Below are positions 13,040 to 23,340 of a stretch of DNA of 64,000 bases, in pieces; position 1 is the stretch's first letter; each line of letters begins with the position of its first letter. A program made the translations under genes and the position numbers. Origin of the DNA: Austropuccinia psidii (lineage: Eukaryota; Basidiomycota; Pucciniomycetes; Pucciniales; Sphaerophragmiaceae); NCBI GenBank assembly GCA_023105745.1, contig JALGQZ010000004.1, forward strand, positions 61,187,112 through 61,251,111. The letters run 5' to 3'. Below the pieces are notes generated by a model that did no database searches, was not told the DNA's origin, and worked only from the letters and a program-made list of their open reading frames with translations.

Positions 13040-14838
13040 TGTGAGCCTTAGAGGTAATTTCATATACCCAAAAGACCACAAATACAAAAATAACATATTA
13101 ATATAAATAAAATAAGTTTATTTATATTATTAAAATAAAAATAAAAATAAAAATATAAAATTATATTTAAAATAAAAAAAATTAATTACAATTTAAGAAT
13201 AAAAATACATTAAATTTTGTAAGTATAAAATTACATTTATACTTGAAAAAATTAAGTAAAAATGAAATTTTAACAAAATTGTGAAAAAATAAATAAATTT
13301 GGAAAAAAAGTTGAATAAAAATTATTATAACTTTTTATTCAATAAACAAACACATAAAAATTATTTCACCATTGGATTCCTCATAAAAAATCAGGTGGGG
13401 TAACCTCTGAGTGAAATTCTTGTAACTCAACTCTAGATAAGCTTAAATTAAGTTTTTAGTATTTTCAATACAAAAGTTGAAAATCCTCAAAACCTTAATT
13501 TAATTCACACCACATGTGGTGTTAACCATCAATTTATGTGTTAAAATTGAGGTGTTGTGTTTAGTTTAGAAGTTATGACGAATTGAAGTATTTTCAATTG
13601 AATTCAATTGAAATGTCAAAATGTGTGCATGTATTACATAAGTGAACTTTGATTTACATATGAGGTGTCAATTATTACTGTATTGTACTGTACAATTGAA
13701 TTGAATTACATATGTAAATTATAAGTATAATACATGATGAGGAATTAAAGGAAAAATAAATTGGAAAGATTAAATTTGGGGGGGGGAAAGGAACTCCAGC
13801 TCTAAGGGGGAGCTAGATCCCCAAATTCCTTGCTGACAGGCGTGGGATGTCAAACTTCACGCAAAAGTACATCACTTTTGGCCTGGAATTGAGTTAGAGG
13901 GTCTGTAGACTCAATTGATGATGAGGTTTTGATACCAACTGGGGTAGTTTTAGCTGTTGCCAAGAGGGTAAAACTACCCTTAAGATAAAACAATCATATT
14001 AAAAACAGTTTTAACGGGTTTCTACGCCTCTGACACACATTCTGACGTGTTTTGAAGGCTCTAGGCCTGGTATTGCTACAGTAATGGCTGATTTAAGGGT
14101 TTAAAAATGGCTTAAACCAGCCCTTTGTGGTCTAAACCAGGGTTCAATGATGCCATAATTGGCTTTCTTGTTGTCAGACTGTTTTTCACGACTGACAAGA
14201 GTAAATTTTACCTTTGGAGTAAGAGAATTGATGGCTATAAAAGAATGTCTTCTTTGCCCCACTTTTCTCTTCATGTTAGAATCTTTTCCTTTTATTAATT
14301 AGTTTAAACACTGTTAAACCAATCAATTAAAGATTCCAACCACCATTTTTAAATCATTTTAATCCTTTTAACCACGTGAAAAATCATTATAATCATTTTT
14401 ACCCCTGAACCACCCCAAAAGTGAATTAAAGCATCTTTCATCACTGTAAGCTTTGTCACCTTGTTTCCAAATTCACTCTGGTCACTTTTGGGCGTGTTAT
14501 CTCTTTAATATTCTTTTTAAAGACTTTTTTCTTTGGTTAATTGCTTGCAGTTCTTTGCTCAATTAATTCCAATTGAAATTGCTCTTGAAGAAATTTCTTT
14601 TGTAGCCTTAAAATATCTCTTGTATAGTATTTTTTGGATAAATTTTTATTGTTGGTAAAACAATAAATTTTTATAATATTATTGTTTTATACTAATGAAG
14701 TTATCAACGATAAAATTGGCGTGTTTTCTCTTAAAAATAATATTTCATACTATTTTTAACTGAATTTTACCTTATACAAATTTTGAGGACAGGAAAAGTA
14801 CTTGATTTTTAATCAAAGTTTCATATCCACACCTTAAA
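13040..14838 (+). repeat. Element B 5' LTR
   Basis: Starts TGTGAGCCTTAGAGG and ends CACACCTTAAA, where the 3' LTR ends CACACCTTACA; the terminal CA has mutated to AA. AT-rich 5' third. Carries a TATAAAAG box at 14236-14243. The same family is at 42677-44505, 45426-47255 and from 63091. Confidence 0.9.
14236..14243 (+). promoter_or_regulatory. TATA box of the element B LTR
   Basis: TATAAAAG, conserved in all four B-family LTRs here (43880-43887 plus; 46044-46051 and 63708-63715 on the minus strand). Transcription likely begins some 30-60 nt downstream. Confidence 0.6.
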
Positions 14839-15058
14839 TTTGGGGGCCCAGCCATGATATTTTATCTGTGACATATTTTTTTACTCTTTTTAAATCTTTT
14901 TTCTTATATTGAAGAGTCTAAAAACATATAAAAATACTTATAATTCAAAAAATCCATAAAAAATAATTTTTTTTCATATTATAAGTGAGGCTTATATTTT
15001 TATTTCTTTTTTGAAATAACCTTTTTTACTTAATTAATTCGCTTTTTCATTAATTTTA
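14839..15058 (+). other. Element B leader with primer-binding site
   Basis: Two bases after the LTR end, TGGGGGCCCAGCC begins (14841-14853), a TGG-type site suited to a tRNA 3' end; I cannot name the tRNA. The same motif is at 63076-63088 in the related element. A T-rich run ending AATTTTAG at 15059 resembles a 3' splice site and is conserved as AATTTCAG in the relative, so the leader may also be spliced. Confidence 0.6.
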
Positions 15059-15972
15059 GTGTCTGACAGCATGGTAAGACAAGAAAACATTGAAACAGCC
15101 TCAACAGTAACCAGCATTATCCCTGCCAGTACTGTTAATTCTGATCATAATAGTACTGTTATTGTGACTCAAAATAAACAACCTGAACCAATATCTTCTG
15201 AATTGATTCACTTGGACATAAGTAATACCCTTCAGAAAGCTAAGAATTTGGCCAATAGTAAGTTTTTGACGTAAAAATACTATTTTAAGCCTTTTTTAAA
15301 CCATAATTATGCCTTCAACCAGGTCAGGAGCCAGCTACAACCCCTCAAGCAGCTCCCAAAAAGGTAATAGACGTGATTATGGCAGAGGCCAATTAGGTAC
15401 AGAAGGGAAAGGGTCAGTTGATGACTTCCAAACAACTAAATTGGGTCATTCTGAAGCTGATAATACTATTTTACCTTCAAAAAGAGCTGACACCGCCACA
15501 ACAAGCCTCTGTGGACATATACAAAGCCAGCCACAGTGCATACAACAATGCACTTCAATTCAAGGAGTACCAGATCCTTGCAGACCTGTGGAAGAATTGC
15601 ATGAATTCTTACCTGACAGTAAGAAAGTTCCTGGGCCATCCCAACACTTGCCAATTGCTCAATGGATGGCATCCATTGATGGAGAAGAAAAACATGATGC
15701 TTTTGACACTAGAATGGAGGAAAAACAACCCTCCACCACCCGAACCAGTGCCAAAAACAGCCCCAGTGGCCAGCAGCAGCAATTCCAACGTGAAAAAGCA
15801 GCCACAAGCTCCAAACAAGGGCAAAGGGAAGGCACCAGCCCCAAAACCCTACAGCCAAGGCTACAAGATTCCAAAGATTCAGCAGGATGCCATGGAAAAT
15901 GTATTCCAGATGGCCAGAACCATGATGAAATTACAGAAGAAGGAGGAAGCCAGATTAAGATTCCAGAAATGA
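15059..15972 (+). pseudogene. Element B ORF1 (two exons), upstream of gag
   Basis: Exons 15059-15257 and 15323-15972. The intron begins GTAAGT and ends CAACCAG. Joining it in phase 1 leads straight into the second open frame, which supports splicing; the related copy at 61956-62866 has the same arrangement. The protein has a Ser/Thr-rich N-terminus, a compact middle (SVDIYKASHSAYNNALQFKE), a Pro/Lys-rich linker and a conserved YSQGYKIPKIQQ tail. One in-frame TAG (15394-15396) breaks this copy; the relative has CAG there. The first codon is GTG at 15059, or ATG at 15071; a start in an upstream leader exon is possible. The stop TGA overlaps the next ATG. No known domain recognised. Confidence 0.65.
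15258..15322 (+). other. Intron in element B ORF1
   Basis: 65 nt, GTAAGT donor and CAG acceptor, phase 1. Unspliced, exon 1 stops inside it (TAA at 15272-15274). An alternative ATG (15309) lies inside the intron and opens a different frame that runs through to the gag-pol frame. Confidence 0.6.
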
Positions 15973-16727
15973 TTTCTGATATATTTGATTCCATCCCAGA
16001 GTTGTATGATGCTATAAATGACGTGAAAAAACATCTTTCTGATAAAAATGAAACCATTTGTAACAACATTAAAACAAAAAACCTGAGTCTGTGCCAAATT
16101 AATGAAACACTCATGTGTTTTGAAAAAGTTTTAAGAACAATTAAAAATTCCAATAATGATAATTCTTCTAACAATAAAATAAATGAACAATCTGCCATTA
16201 TTAAAGAATTAACAGATAAATAATCTAAATTCAATATTGATGACATAATTGAAACAAGAATTAAACAAGCCATAAATATTATCAAAACAGACAACAAGAA
16301 AGTCCTTGATGACATTTCAAGTTCATTTACTGAAGTAACGGCATATACCATTGCCTTGAAAAAGTGTTTTGATGCTTCACAAGAAGAAGTATCAAAATTA
16401 TCAATGAAATTGAATCAAGTCACTGCTGATAATACAAGACAGACAGAGTTATGGCAAGAACTGACACATAAGGAAGACATGTATAAAATTGAAGTAATAA
16501 ATTTAATACAAAGCTTCCAACATGAATACAGAAATTCCCAAAGGTGTAGCAACAGTAAAATGAATGACATTGAACAAATACTGAACACCTTACCAAGAAT
16601 GTCTACACCTCTAAATCAAAATGAGGGCACAAGAATTCCAAATCCACAAGTATTGGATCCTGATAATTCACAATTAAAAAATGAATTATCCACTTCTTTT
16701 CATAACTTGTAGCCATCAATGGGCCAA
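15969..16727 (+). pseudogene. Element B ORF2 part 1: gag N-terminus
   Basis: Starts at the ATG in ATGA that overlaps the ORF1 stop. The same frame is also open upstream from the ATG at 15309. The sequence is Asn/Lys/Ile-rich with a coiled-coil character, up to the C insertion at 16728. In-frame stops at 16221-16223 (TAA) and 16710-16712 (TAG) are Tyr and Glu codons in the related copy near 61700 and 61220. The frame resumes at 26224 after removing C and one TSD copy. Confidence 0.8.
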
Positions 16728-17493
16728 TGTCACAGGGGCTCTTCTAAAGTGAAGAGGGCCTGGCACTCAGTGAACAGACTTACTTATGGAGGGCTCAGAA
16801 GAAAATACTCAAATGATGAGAGTAATGGAGTAAGAGGATAAATTCCTAGTCATAAAATAATAAGTATAAAAGATAAGAGAGACAAAGCAAAAGCAATAAT
16901 AAAGAGCCAACCACAAATAATCCTGAGTCACTGTTTCAACCTGTTCAGAAAAGAGAAAAGGAATTAATAAGGATATGGCCACCAGGACTCTACTGAACAG
17001 GTGAGGGAAGGCTAAGACTAACTTAGTAAATAATAAAGTAATATTCCAAAAGTGAGAATAAAATAATATTAAATAATAAATCAACTATTTTAATTAACTG
17101 GGGGAAAAACCCCCAGGTGGGTGAAGAGGGGCTGGTATATGTGAGAAATACCAGCCTTGGAGTTTGAGTGTTGAGATACTTGTCTGTATGCTGGAAGAAG
17201 TTGGATGTGGGATTGAATCCTGTATTGGTGAATCCAATACAGGTTATACAGTCAATACAGGTATTTGCGCCTGTATTGATTACAGGCCTGTATTTGGTGA
17301 ATCCTGTATTTGGGTCTTGCCTGTATGAAAACTGTATTGAGGTTTGAAACTGTATTTGGATCTTGCCTGTATGAAAACTGTATTTGGAGAGTCTTGAATG
17401 AAACCCCCTTGCTGATTGGGTTTTGAAGGGTATCCATGATATAATGATTTGCTGATGATGATTGGAAATGCCCCTGCCTCCTTGGCTGTGACA
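16728..17493 (-). repeat. Element C 3' LTR
   Basis: 766 bp. On the minus strand it begins TGTCACAGCCAAGGAGG and ends AGCCCCTGTGACA. Carries short internal direct repeats with the word CTGTATT (17230-17400). Confidence 0.93.
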
Positions 17494-17508
17494 TTATCCC
17501 CCTCTTGA
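17494..17508 (-). other. Element C polypurine tract
   Basis: On the minus strand AAGAGGGGGATAA lies directly before the 3' LTR. It confirms the minus orientation of C. Confidence 0.75.
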
Positions 17509-17950
17509 AAGTGGTGAGCTCTGAGCACCATAAGTATAGTGAGTCTTGATGAGCTTGCAATCAATTCAAACAGTTCTTTTCCCCAATTCCTTAAGATTTT
17601 CCCCTTAAAACTTCTTCTTCAATCAATACTCAAACCAATCTTCATTTAACTATTGTAGGTATTTTCCCCTTGATTTTGATTCTGAATTTCCTCTGTTTCA
17701 TTCAAACTGCCTTCAATCTTCATAAAAATTCCTTTAATCTTGTCTTGAGTGTCTTCATCAACTGTTCTTGAGTCCTCATGGCTTTTGAAAAGGTGGTTGA
17801 TTTGAGTTTTTTGTCCCAAGACCACTTGAAATCATCATAATTTTGAATTTAGAGTGTTGGCATAAGGTGGCCAACATTTGAAATTTTGGACTAAATGAGT
17901 AGTCCTGGCCAAAATCCCTGAAAATGTGAAAAAATGGGTTTTTGGCCAAT

Positions 17951-18521
17951 TTGCGCAAAAATGCGCAAAATGCGCAAATGCGCAAATATGCCATATTTGC
18001 ATAAATTGGTGAAAATGATGAAAAAATTGAATTATCGTGAAAAAATGGCCTAAAAGTGGTTTTTGGCCATTTTGCGCATTTTTGCGCAAAATGCGCAAAT
18101 ATGCGCAAAGTGCGCAAATTTTGCGCAAAATACGCAAATGCGCAAATATGCCATATGTGGCATAAATTGGTGAAAATGATGGAAAATTTGAATTATTGTG
18201 AAAAAATGGCCTAAAAGTGGTTTTTGGCCATTTTGCGCATTTTTGCGCAAAATGCGCAAATATGCGCAAATGCGCAAATTTTGCGCAAAATGGGCAAATG
18301 CGCAAATATGCCATATGTGGCATAACTGGTGAAAATGATGGAAAAACTGAATTTTTGTGAGAAACTGGCCTAAAAGTGGGTTTTGGCCATTTTGCGCATT
18401 TTTGCGCAAAGTGCGCAAATGCGCAATTATAATGATTTTGGCCAAAAAGGCCTTTTGAAGGCTTTTGACAAGAAAAAAGGCCCTTTTGCGCAAAAGTGCG
18501 CAAATGCGCAAAATGCGCAAA
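17951..18521. repeat. TGCGCA palindrome array
   Basis: About 26 copies of TGCGCA, often as the palindrome TTTGCGCAAA, in three larger units of about 160 bp. Each unit also contains GAAAATGATG and TTTTTGGCCATTTT. It lies inside the 3' non-coding region of element C. Confidence 0.9.
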
Positions 18522-19194
18522 TTACCCAATATGCACAAATAAGCATATTATGATAAGAATTGATGAAAAATGGCTGTTTTGATGTTTTGAGGTCTGATAT
18601 GGCCAATTGTGCCAAGTGCATATCTTGATGAAACTGGCCAATTGGGCCATTTTGAAACAGTTTCTTCTATGAAATGGATTTTTTTCTTGAATATCTTCTT
18701 CTTATCCCCTCCTTGATTGGTCAATTGCCATAAACACCTTGCTGATTGGGTTTTGGCTTTCAATTTTGATCTTGAAGAATGAGTTCAAGGCTGACATTCA
18801 TATTTGACTCCACTGCCTCTGGTTCCCCGCCTTTTGTGATTTGGAGATGCCTTGGTTATGAAGTTTTAAAAAAAACCCTTGAAGAAATTTTGATGAGGAT
18901 TATCTGTAGCTGGTCTTTACCATTACTAGTGTTTGCTCTTGATTATTGAATAAATTCACTCCCCAAACAAGATATGGGAGTTATGATTGCTGCTTTTGAA
19001 ACAAGAAATGAAAAAATAAATCATACAAATAAAAGAAAATGAAATAAAAAATAAAAAATAAAAAAAATAAAAATGAAAAAGAATTGAGAGAAAAAGAGAG
19101 TAAAGAAAGAAATAAAAAATGCCTGAGGGTTGTCCTTCTTGTGGTGAGTTGCTTGATTTTTGGCCAAAAGATTCTGAAAGATGAAATCAAGCAT

Positions 19195-19610
19195 TTGATG
19201 CTCACAGCGTGGCCAAGGTAATGTTTTTACAAGAATTAGACCCCTCAGGGATGCATACCAGGAGATGGAACTTACTTTCATAACTTCCACTCCCCACCAA
19301 GCACCATAAATGAAAAATGAAATATGCCATAAGATGAATTTGATAATGAATGTCTTGAAAGATAATTTATGGTATGATTAAAGAAAGAAGAGAAAATAAA
19401 AGAACAGATTGGGCCAAATCTTGATGAAAGGTCCAAATCTTGAGGGTATTATGTTGCAAGGCCTTCTGAATCTGTCCAAAAAATTGACAAGTGCTCACAA
19501 AGTGGCCAAGGTGATGCTTACAACAAATTTGGGTAGAATACCCCCTTAAAGGTGCATGCCAGGAGAGGAACTTACTTTCATAAACTCCAATCCCCACCAA
19601 GCACCATAAA
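19195..19610 (-). repeat. Pair of ~115-bp direct repeats after pol, element C
   Basis: Two copies (about 19195-19312 and 19493-19610) share GTGGCCAAGG, GGTGCAT, AGGAACTTACTTT and CCCCACCAAGCACCATAA. In the element sense each carries GTAAGT (19270-19275 and 19570-19575, minus). Element D has the same pair in the same position. Confidence 0.8.
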
Positions 19611-19611
19611 A

Positions 19612-22600
19612 TCAAACTCTTGAGGCATTTGGGCCAGGCTTGTCAGGATACAAAGTGTGAAAGTCCTTGACAAGGTCTGGAGAGTTGGTAAGGTTGGAAG
19701 CTGGTTCCCAAGTTGTTCTTTCTGGGTCTTCACTGAATCCTTTCCACTCAACTAAATACCATAATGAACCTCTCTTGAGTTTTGAGTCCAGAACCTGAGC
19801 CACTTCCCATTCTTCTTGCTCTTCCACTATTACTGGAGGTGGTGGCAATTGGTGTCGATTTGGGATAGTTGATTGCTTCACTGGTTCTAACAAGGACACA
19901 TGGAAAACAGGGTGAACTGACTTCCATTGTTGAGGCAACTTGAGGTGATATGCATGGCTGCCAATCTTCTTCAGAACTTCAAAAGGTCCCAACCATCTTT
20001 CTGAGAGCTTCTTGGTGGGTCTTGTTGTCTTGATGTTCTTGGAGGCTAGCCATACTTTGTCCCCAGGTTGGAAATCAGGTGGAATTGCTCTATTTCTATC
20101 TGCATACTTCTTGAATCTTCTTATTGCTGACTCTAATTCTTCTTTGACAACTTGCTGTACTGATTGGAGTTTTGTTGATAACTTTCCAGCAGGTGAATCT
20201 TGAGAAACATGGATTGAGTCAAAGCTGGGATTTCTTCCATAAATGGTGAAAAAAGGTGATTGCTTTGTGGATGAATGTTCTGCATTATTATAGGCAAATT
20301 CAGCCAGAGGGAGCCAGGTGTGCCAGTCATCTTGATGGTAACTGACATACATCCGAAGATACTGTTCTAGAATCTGATTTACCCTCTCTGTCTGTCCATC
20401 TGTTTCAGGGTGAAATGCAGTTGAAAGATCTCTTGATATCTTGAGCTTCTGACATAATTGGGTCCAGAATGATGAAACAAATAATGAACCTCTATCACTA
20501 ACAATACTGATTGGAAGACCATGTTTGGAAAAGACATGATTAATGAATATTTGAGCTAAGTCCAGTGCAGTGATTGTTGAATAAGTTGGAATAAATATTG
20601 CCATTTTTGAAAATCTGTCTACAACTACTAAAATGGAATCAAAGTTGCTTGACAAGGGCAATTGAGTGATAAAGTCCATTGATAAAGAATTCCAAGGACC
20701 AGATGGAATTTGAAGAGGCTTGAGTAATCCAAACTTCTTATGGTGGATGTTCTTGTTTCTTGAACATTGCTGACATGAGGACACATAGTCCTTGATGATT
20801 TGATTCATGCCAGACCAATAAAAATCCCTCTTGATGAGCTTGAGGGTCTTCTCCTGGCCAGGATGGCCAGCCAACGGTGAGTCATGACGCCTTTGAAGAA
20901 TGTCCAATTGAACTTCATGATTTCTTGGAATAACTACTCTATCTTTGAACAATAATAATTTTGCTTGAGGTTCAAGAGAATAGTCTGGGACTGATTCTCC
21001 TCTTGCTAATTTCTTGAGGATCTCCTTATAGTCTTTGTCTTGCCATACTTGCCTTTGGATCTGATCAACTAAATCTGCAAACATTTCAACTTTTATGGAA
21101 AAGAATCTTGACTCTTGAATTTCATTTTGCTTGAGAACTTGATGAAAGTTTTGAGGATTCTTGCTGATGAAATCCACCCCCCTCTCTGGGTACATGTCGT
21201 CCCGACGTGACAAGGCATCTGGTAAAGTGGCCAGCCTGCCTGGGTGGTAAGTGATAACAAAGTGAAATTCAGACAAAAATTCAGCCCAACAGGCTTGACG
21301 ACAAGTAAGGACTTTAGAGGACATAAAATATTGGAGAGAACAATGGTCTTTCAAGACCTCAAAAGAATCAGAAAGAGAAAGGAGAAAGGCTCTCCAGCGC
21401 TTGAGAGCCCAAACTATGCCAAGGAGTTCCTTGTCATGAATTTCATAGTTGAGTTCAGCTGGTAAGAGCTTGCGACTATCAAATGCAATGGGATGCTTTC
21501 CTGAGTCATTCACCTGACTCAGTACAGCACCCAAGGCATAATCAGAGGCATCAGTCTCTACAATAGTTGGGAGAGAAGGATTAAAGTGAGAGAGGATAGG
21601 AGCAGTGGTGAAGGCTTCTTTGAGTATCTGAAACTGGCTAAGAGCTTCCTCATTGAAGATGAAGGGAGAATCTTTTTTGAGAAGGGAAGTGAGAGCAGAG
21701 ATTTTTTTGGAATAATTTTTAATGAAACGACGATAAAAGTTGGCAAAGCCAAGGAAAGATTGGAGGGCCTTGATGTTCTTGGGCTGAGGCCAATTGAGGA
21801 TTTGTTGAACTTTTGAAGAATCCATCTTGAGGCCATCACTTGAAACAACATAGCCCAAGTATTCCACACTTGAGGCATGGAATACACACTTGGAGGCTTT
21901 AGCAAACAAATTATTGTCTCTCAGTCTTTGGAGAACAGAGGCCACATGTTTAACATGTTCATCCAAGGAGCTAGAGAAGACCATAATATCATCTAAGTAC
22001 ACTACAAAAAAAATATCCAAATAATCTGCAAAGATATCATTCACAAGATTTTGGAATAAAGCTGGAGCATTGGTTAAGCCAAATGGCATAACCAAATACT
22101 CATAACTGCCATATTTGGTTCTAAAGGCAGTTAAATGCTCATCCCCCTCTTTAATTCTCAGGAGATTATAAGCACCACGCAGATCTATCTTGGAGAAGAT
22201 AGTAGCACCGTTAAAGACGGTAAGAAGCTGATTCATTGGAGGAACAGGATACCTGTTCTTCCTAGTGACAGCATTAAGTTTGCGGTAGTCAACACACAAA
22301 CGAAGACCACCATCCTTTTTCTTAACAAAAAGGACAGGTGCTCCTGTTGAGGAGGAGCTTGGTCTGATGAAACCTTTCTCTACATTCTCTGAAATGTAGG
22401 CCCGCAGTGTTTCTGACTCATTCTTTGATAAAGAGTAGATAACACCAACTGGAGGTAGAAGACCCTCCAGTTCAATATGATGATCACAGGCACGGTGTGG
22501 AGGAAGTTTCTCTGCTTTCACTTTGGAGAATACATCCAAATATTTGTGATAAACAGGAGGGACTACCTTCAGCACAGTTTCAATCTCTTCTGGCTCTTCC

Positions 22601-23340
22601 TCCTCATCCCACTGCTCCTCCAGGGAGGCATGAAAAGGTAAAGGAGGAAGGTCCATATCCCCTTGAAAGAGATGAAGTGAAGATATAGCAACATCTTCTC
22701 CAACATCTTTTATCTCTTTGAAGACTTCATCTCTTAATGGAAGTAATGACTGAGAGGAAAAAGTGGAGGGGTTATGGACAGAAGGAGGAAAGGAAGGTGT
22801 CTTAAGTTCACCAACCAGAGCAACACTGTTGACAGCAGTGGATAAGTCATTACTAGTAGAAGAAATAATGCCACTAGAATCCTTATGACTAGAATCATAT
22901 GTGATCAATCCATTTTTCCAATCAATAATGGGATTAAAATGGTAAAGAAAATAATAGCCCAATATTAGGTCTTCTCCCTTGGGTGAATCTATGATAAAGA
23001 AATCCCATTCAAAGCTTGGGAAGGAAGGTAAATCAACAACCCACTTGGTATAATGGGTGATGAACAGGGAAGTGGATTCACTGGAATCCAGAATGAAAAG
23101 AGGAATCTTTTCAGGGAGCTCTGACATGGTCAATGAGTACTTGAGAACAAAATTCTTTGCAATAAAGGAGTTTGAAGCACCAGAATCAATGAGAATACTA
23201 TAAAAAATATCAGAGATTGAAGAAAAAATAAGAAATTTTAAAGATTTCTTGACACTAGTATTCAGAGTGCACAATTGTGCTCTTGAAGGAAATAAGTGAG
23301 AACCATTGAACACATCATGATTCCCACTCAGGCTTTTCCC
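19612..23340 (-). CDS. pol: Element C Pol polyprotein (expressed as Gag-Pol by -1 frameshift)
   Basis: Open frame of 1233 codons from a GTG at 23313; the frame is also open upstream to the slippery site. The GTG is not an initiator: the frame overlaps the gag end. Residues counted from that GTG: protease DSGAS at 43-47; RT with DYRKLN (342-347) and YLDD (439-442); RNase H TDASD (587-591); integrase zinc finger H810, H817, C847, C850; integrase catalytic D880, D940, E976; and a C-terminal chromodomain (EEWEVAQVLDSK...YLVEWKGF) at about 1165-1225. All expected catalytic residues are present. The RNase H tract reads LKDHCSL and CRQAC where element D has LTDHSSL and RRQAR. Confidence 0.93.
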   Translation of the reverse strand, partial: GKSLSGNHDVFNGSHLFPSRAQLCTLNTSVKKSLKFLIFSSISDIFYSILIDSGASNSFIAKNFVLKYSLTMSELPEKIPLFILDSSESTSLFITHYTKWVVDLPSFPSFEWDFFIIDSPKGEDLILGYYFLYHFNPIIDWKNGLITYDSSHKDSSGIISSTSNDLSTAVNSVALVGELKTPSFPPSVHNPSTFSSQSLLPLRDEVFKEIKDVGEDVAISSLHLFQGDMDLPPLPFHASLEEQWDEEEEPEEIETVLKVVPPVYHKYLDVFSKVKAEKLPPHRACDHHIELEGLLPPVGVIYSLSKNESETLRAYISENVEKGFIRPSSSSTGAPVLFVKKKDGGLRLCVDYRKLNAVTRKNRYPVPPMNQLLTVFNGATIFSKIDLRGAYNLLRIKEGDEHLTAFRTKYGSYEYLVMPFGLTNAPALFQNLVNDIFADYLDIFFVVYLDDIMVFSSSLDEHVKHVASVLQRLRDNNLFAKASKCVFHASSVEYLGYVVSSDGLKMDSSKVQQILNWPQPKNIKALQSFLGFANFYRRFIKNYSKKISALTSLLKKDSPFIFNEEALSQFQILKEAFTTAPILSHFNPSLPTIVETDASDYALGAVLSQVNDSGKHPIAFDSRKLLPAELNYEIHDKELLGIVWALKRWRAFLLSLSDSFEVLKDHCSLQYFMSSKVLTCRQACWAEFLSEFHFVITYHPGRLATLPDALSRRDDMYPERGVDFISKNPQNFHQVLKQNEIQESRFFSIKVEMFADLVDQIQRQVWQDKDYKEILKKLARGESVPDYSLEPQAKLLLFKDRVVIPRNHEVQLDILQRRHDSPLAGHPGQEKTLKLIKRDFYWSGMNQIIKDYVSSCQQCSRNKNIHHKKFGLLKPLQIPSGPWNSLSMDFITQLPLSSNFDSILVVVDRFSKMAIFIPTYSTITALDLAQIFINHVFSKHGLPISIVSDRGSLFVSSFWTQLCQKLKISRDLSTAFHPETDGQTERVNQILEQYLRMYVSYHQDDWHTWLPLAEFAYNNAEHSSTKQSPFFTIYGRNPSFDSIHVSQDSPAGKLSTKLQSVQQVVKEELESAIRRFKKYADRNRAIPPDFQPGDKVWLASKNIKTTRPTKKLSERWLGPFEVLKKIGSHAYHLKLPQQWKSVHPVFHVSLLEPVKQSTIPNRHQLPPPPVIVEEQEEWEVAQVLDSKLKRGSLWYLVEWKGFSEDPERTTWEPASNLTNSPDLVKDFHTLYPDKPGPNASRV

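Larger units (their letters stand above)
17509..19611 (-). other. Element C long 3' non-coding region
   Basis: 2.1 kb between the pol stop and the purine tract, unusually long for this group. It holds the TGCGCA array (17951-18521), a T/A-rich stretch (19000-19110) and two copies of a ~115-bp block (19195-19312 and 19493-19610). Open frames here (up to 222 codons) come from the repeat and show no envelope-like features such as a signal peptide or membrane segment. Confidence 0.7.

Noticed and set aside
17835..18538. Minus-strand ORFs of 113-222 codons between element C pol and its LTR, in the position of an env gene
   Set aside because: They come entirely from the TGCGCA array, occur in three frames at once, and show no signal peptide, membrane segment or conservation in element D.
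23313..23315. GTG as a start codon for element C pol
   Set aside because: The pol frame is open upstream through the slippery heptamer, and the protein is better explained as a Gag-Pol frameshift product.
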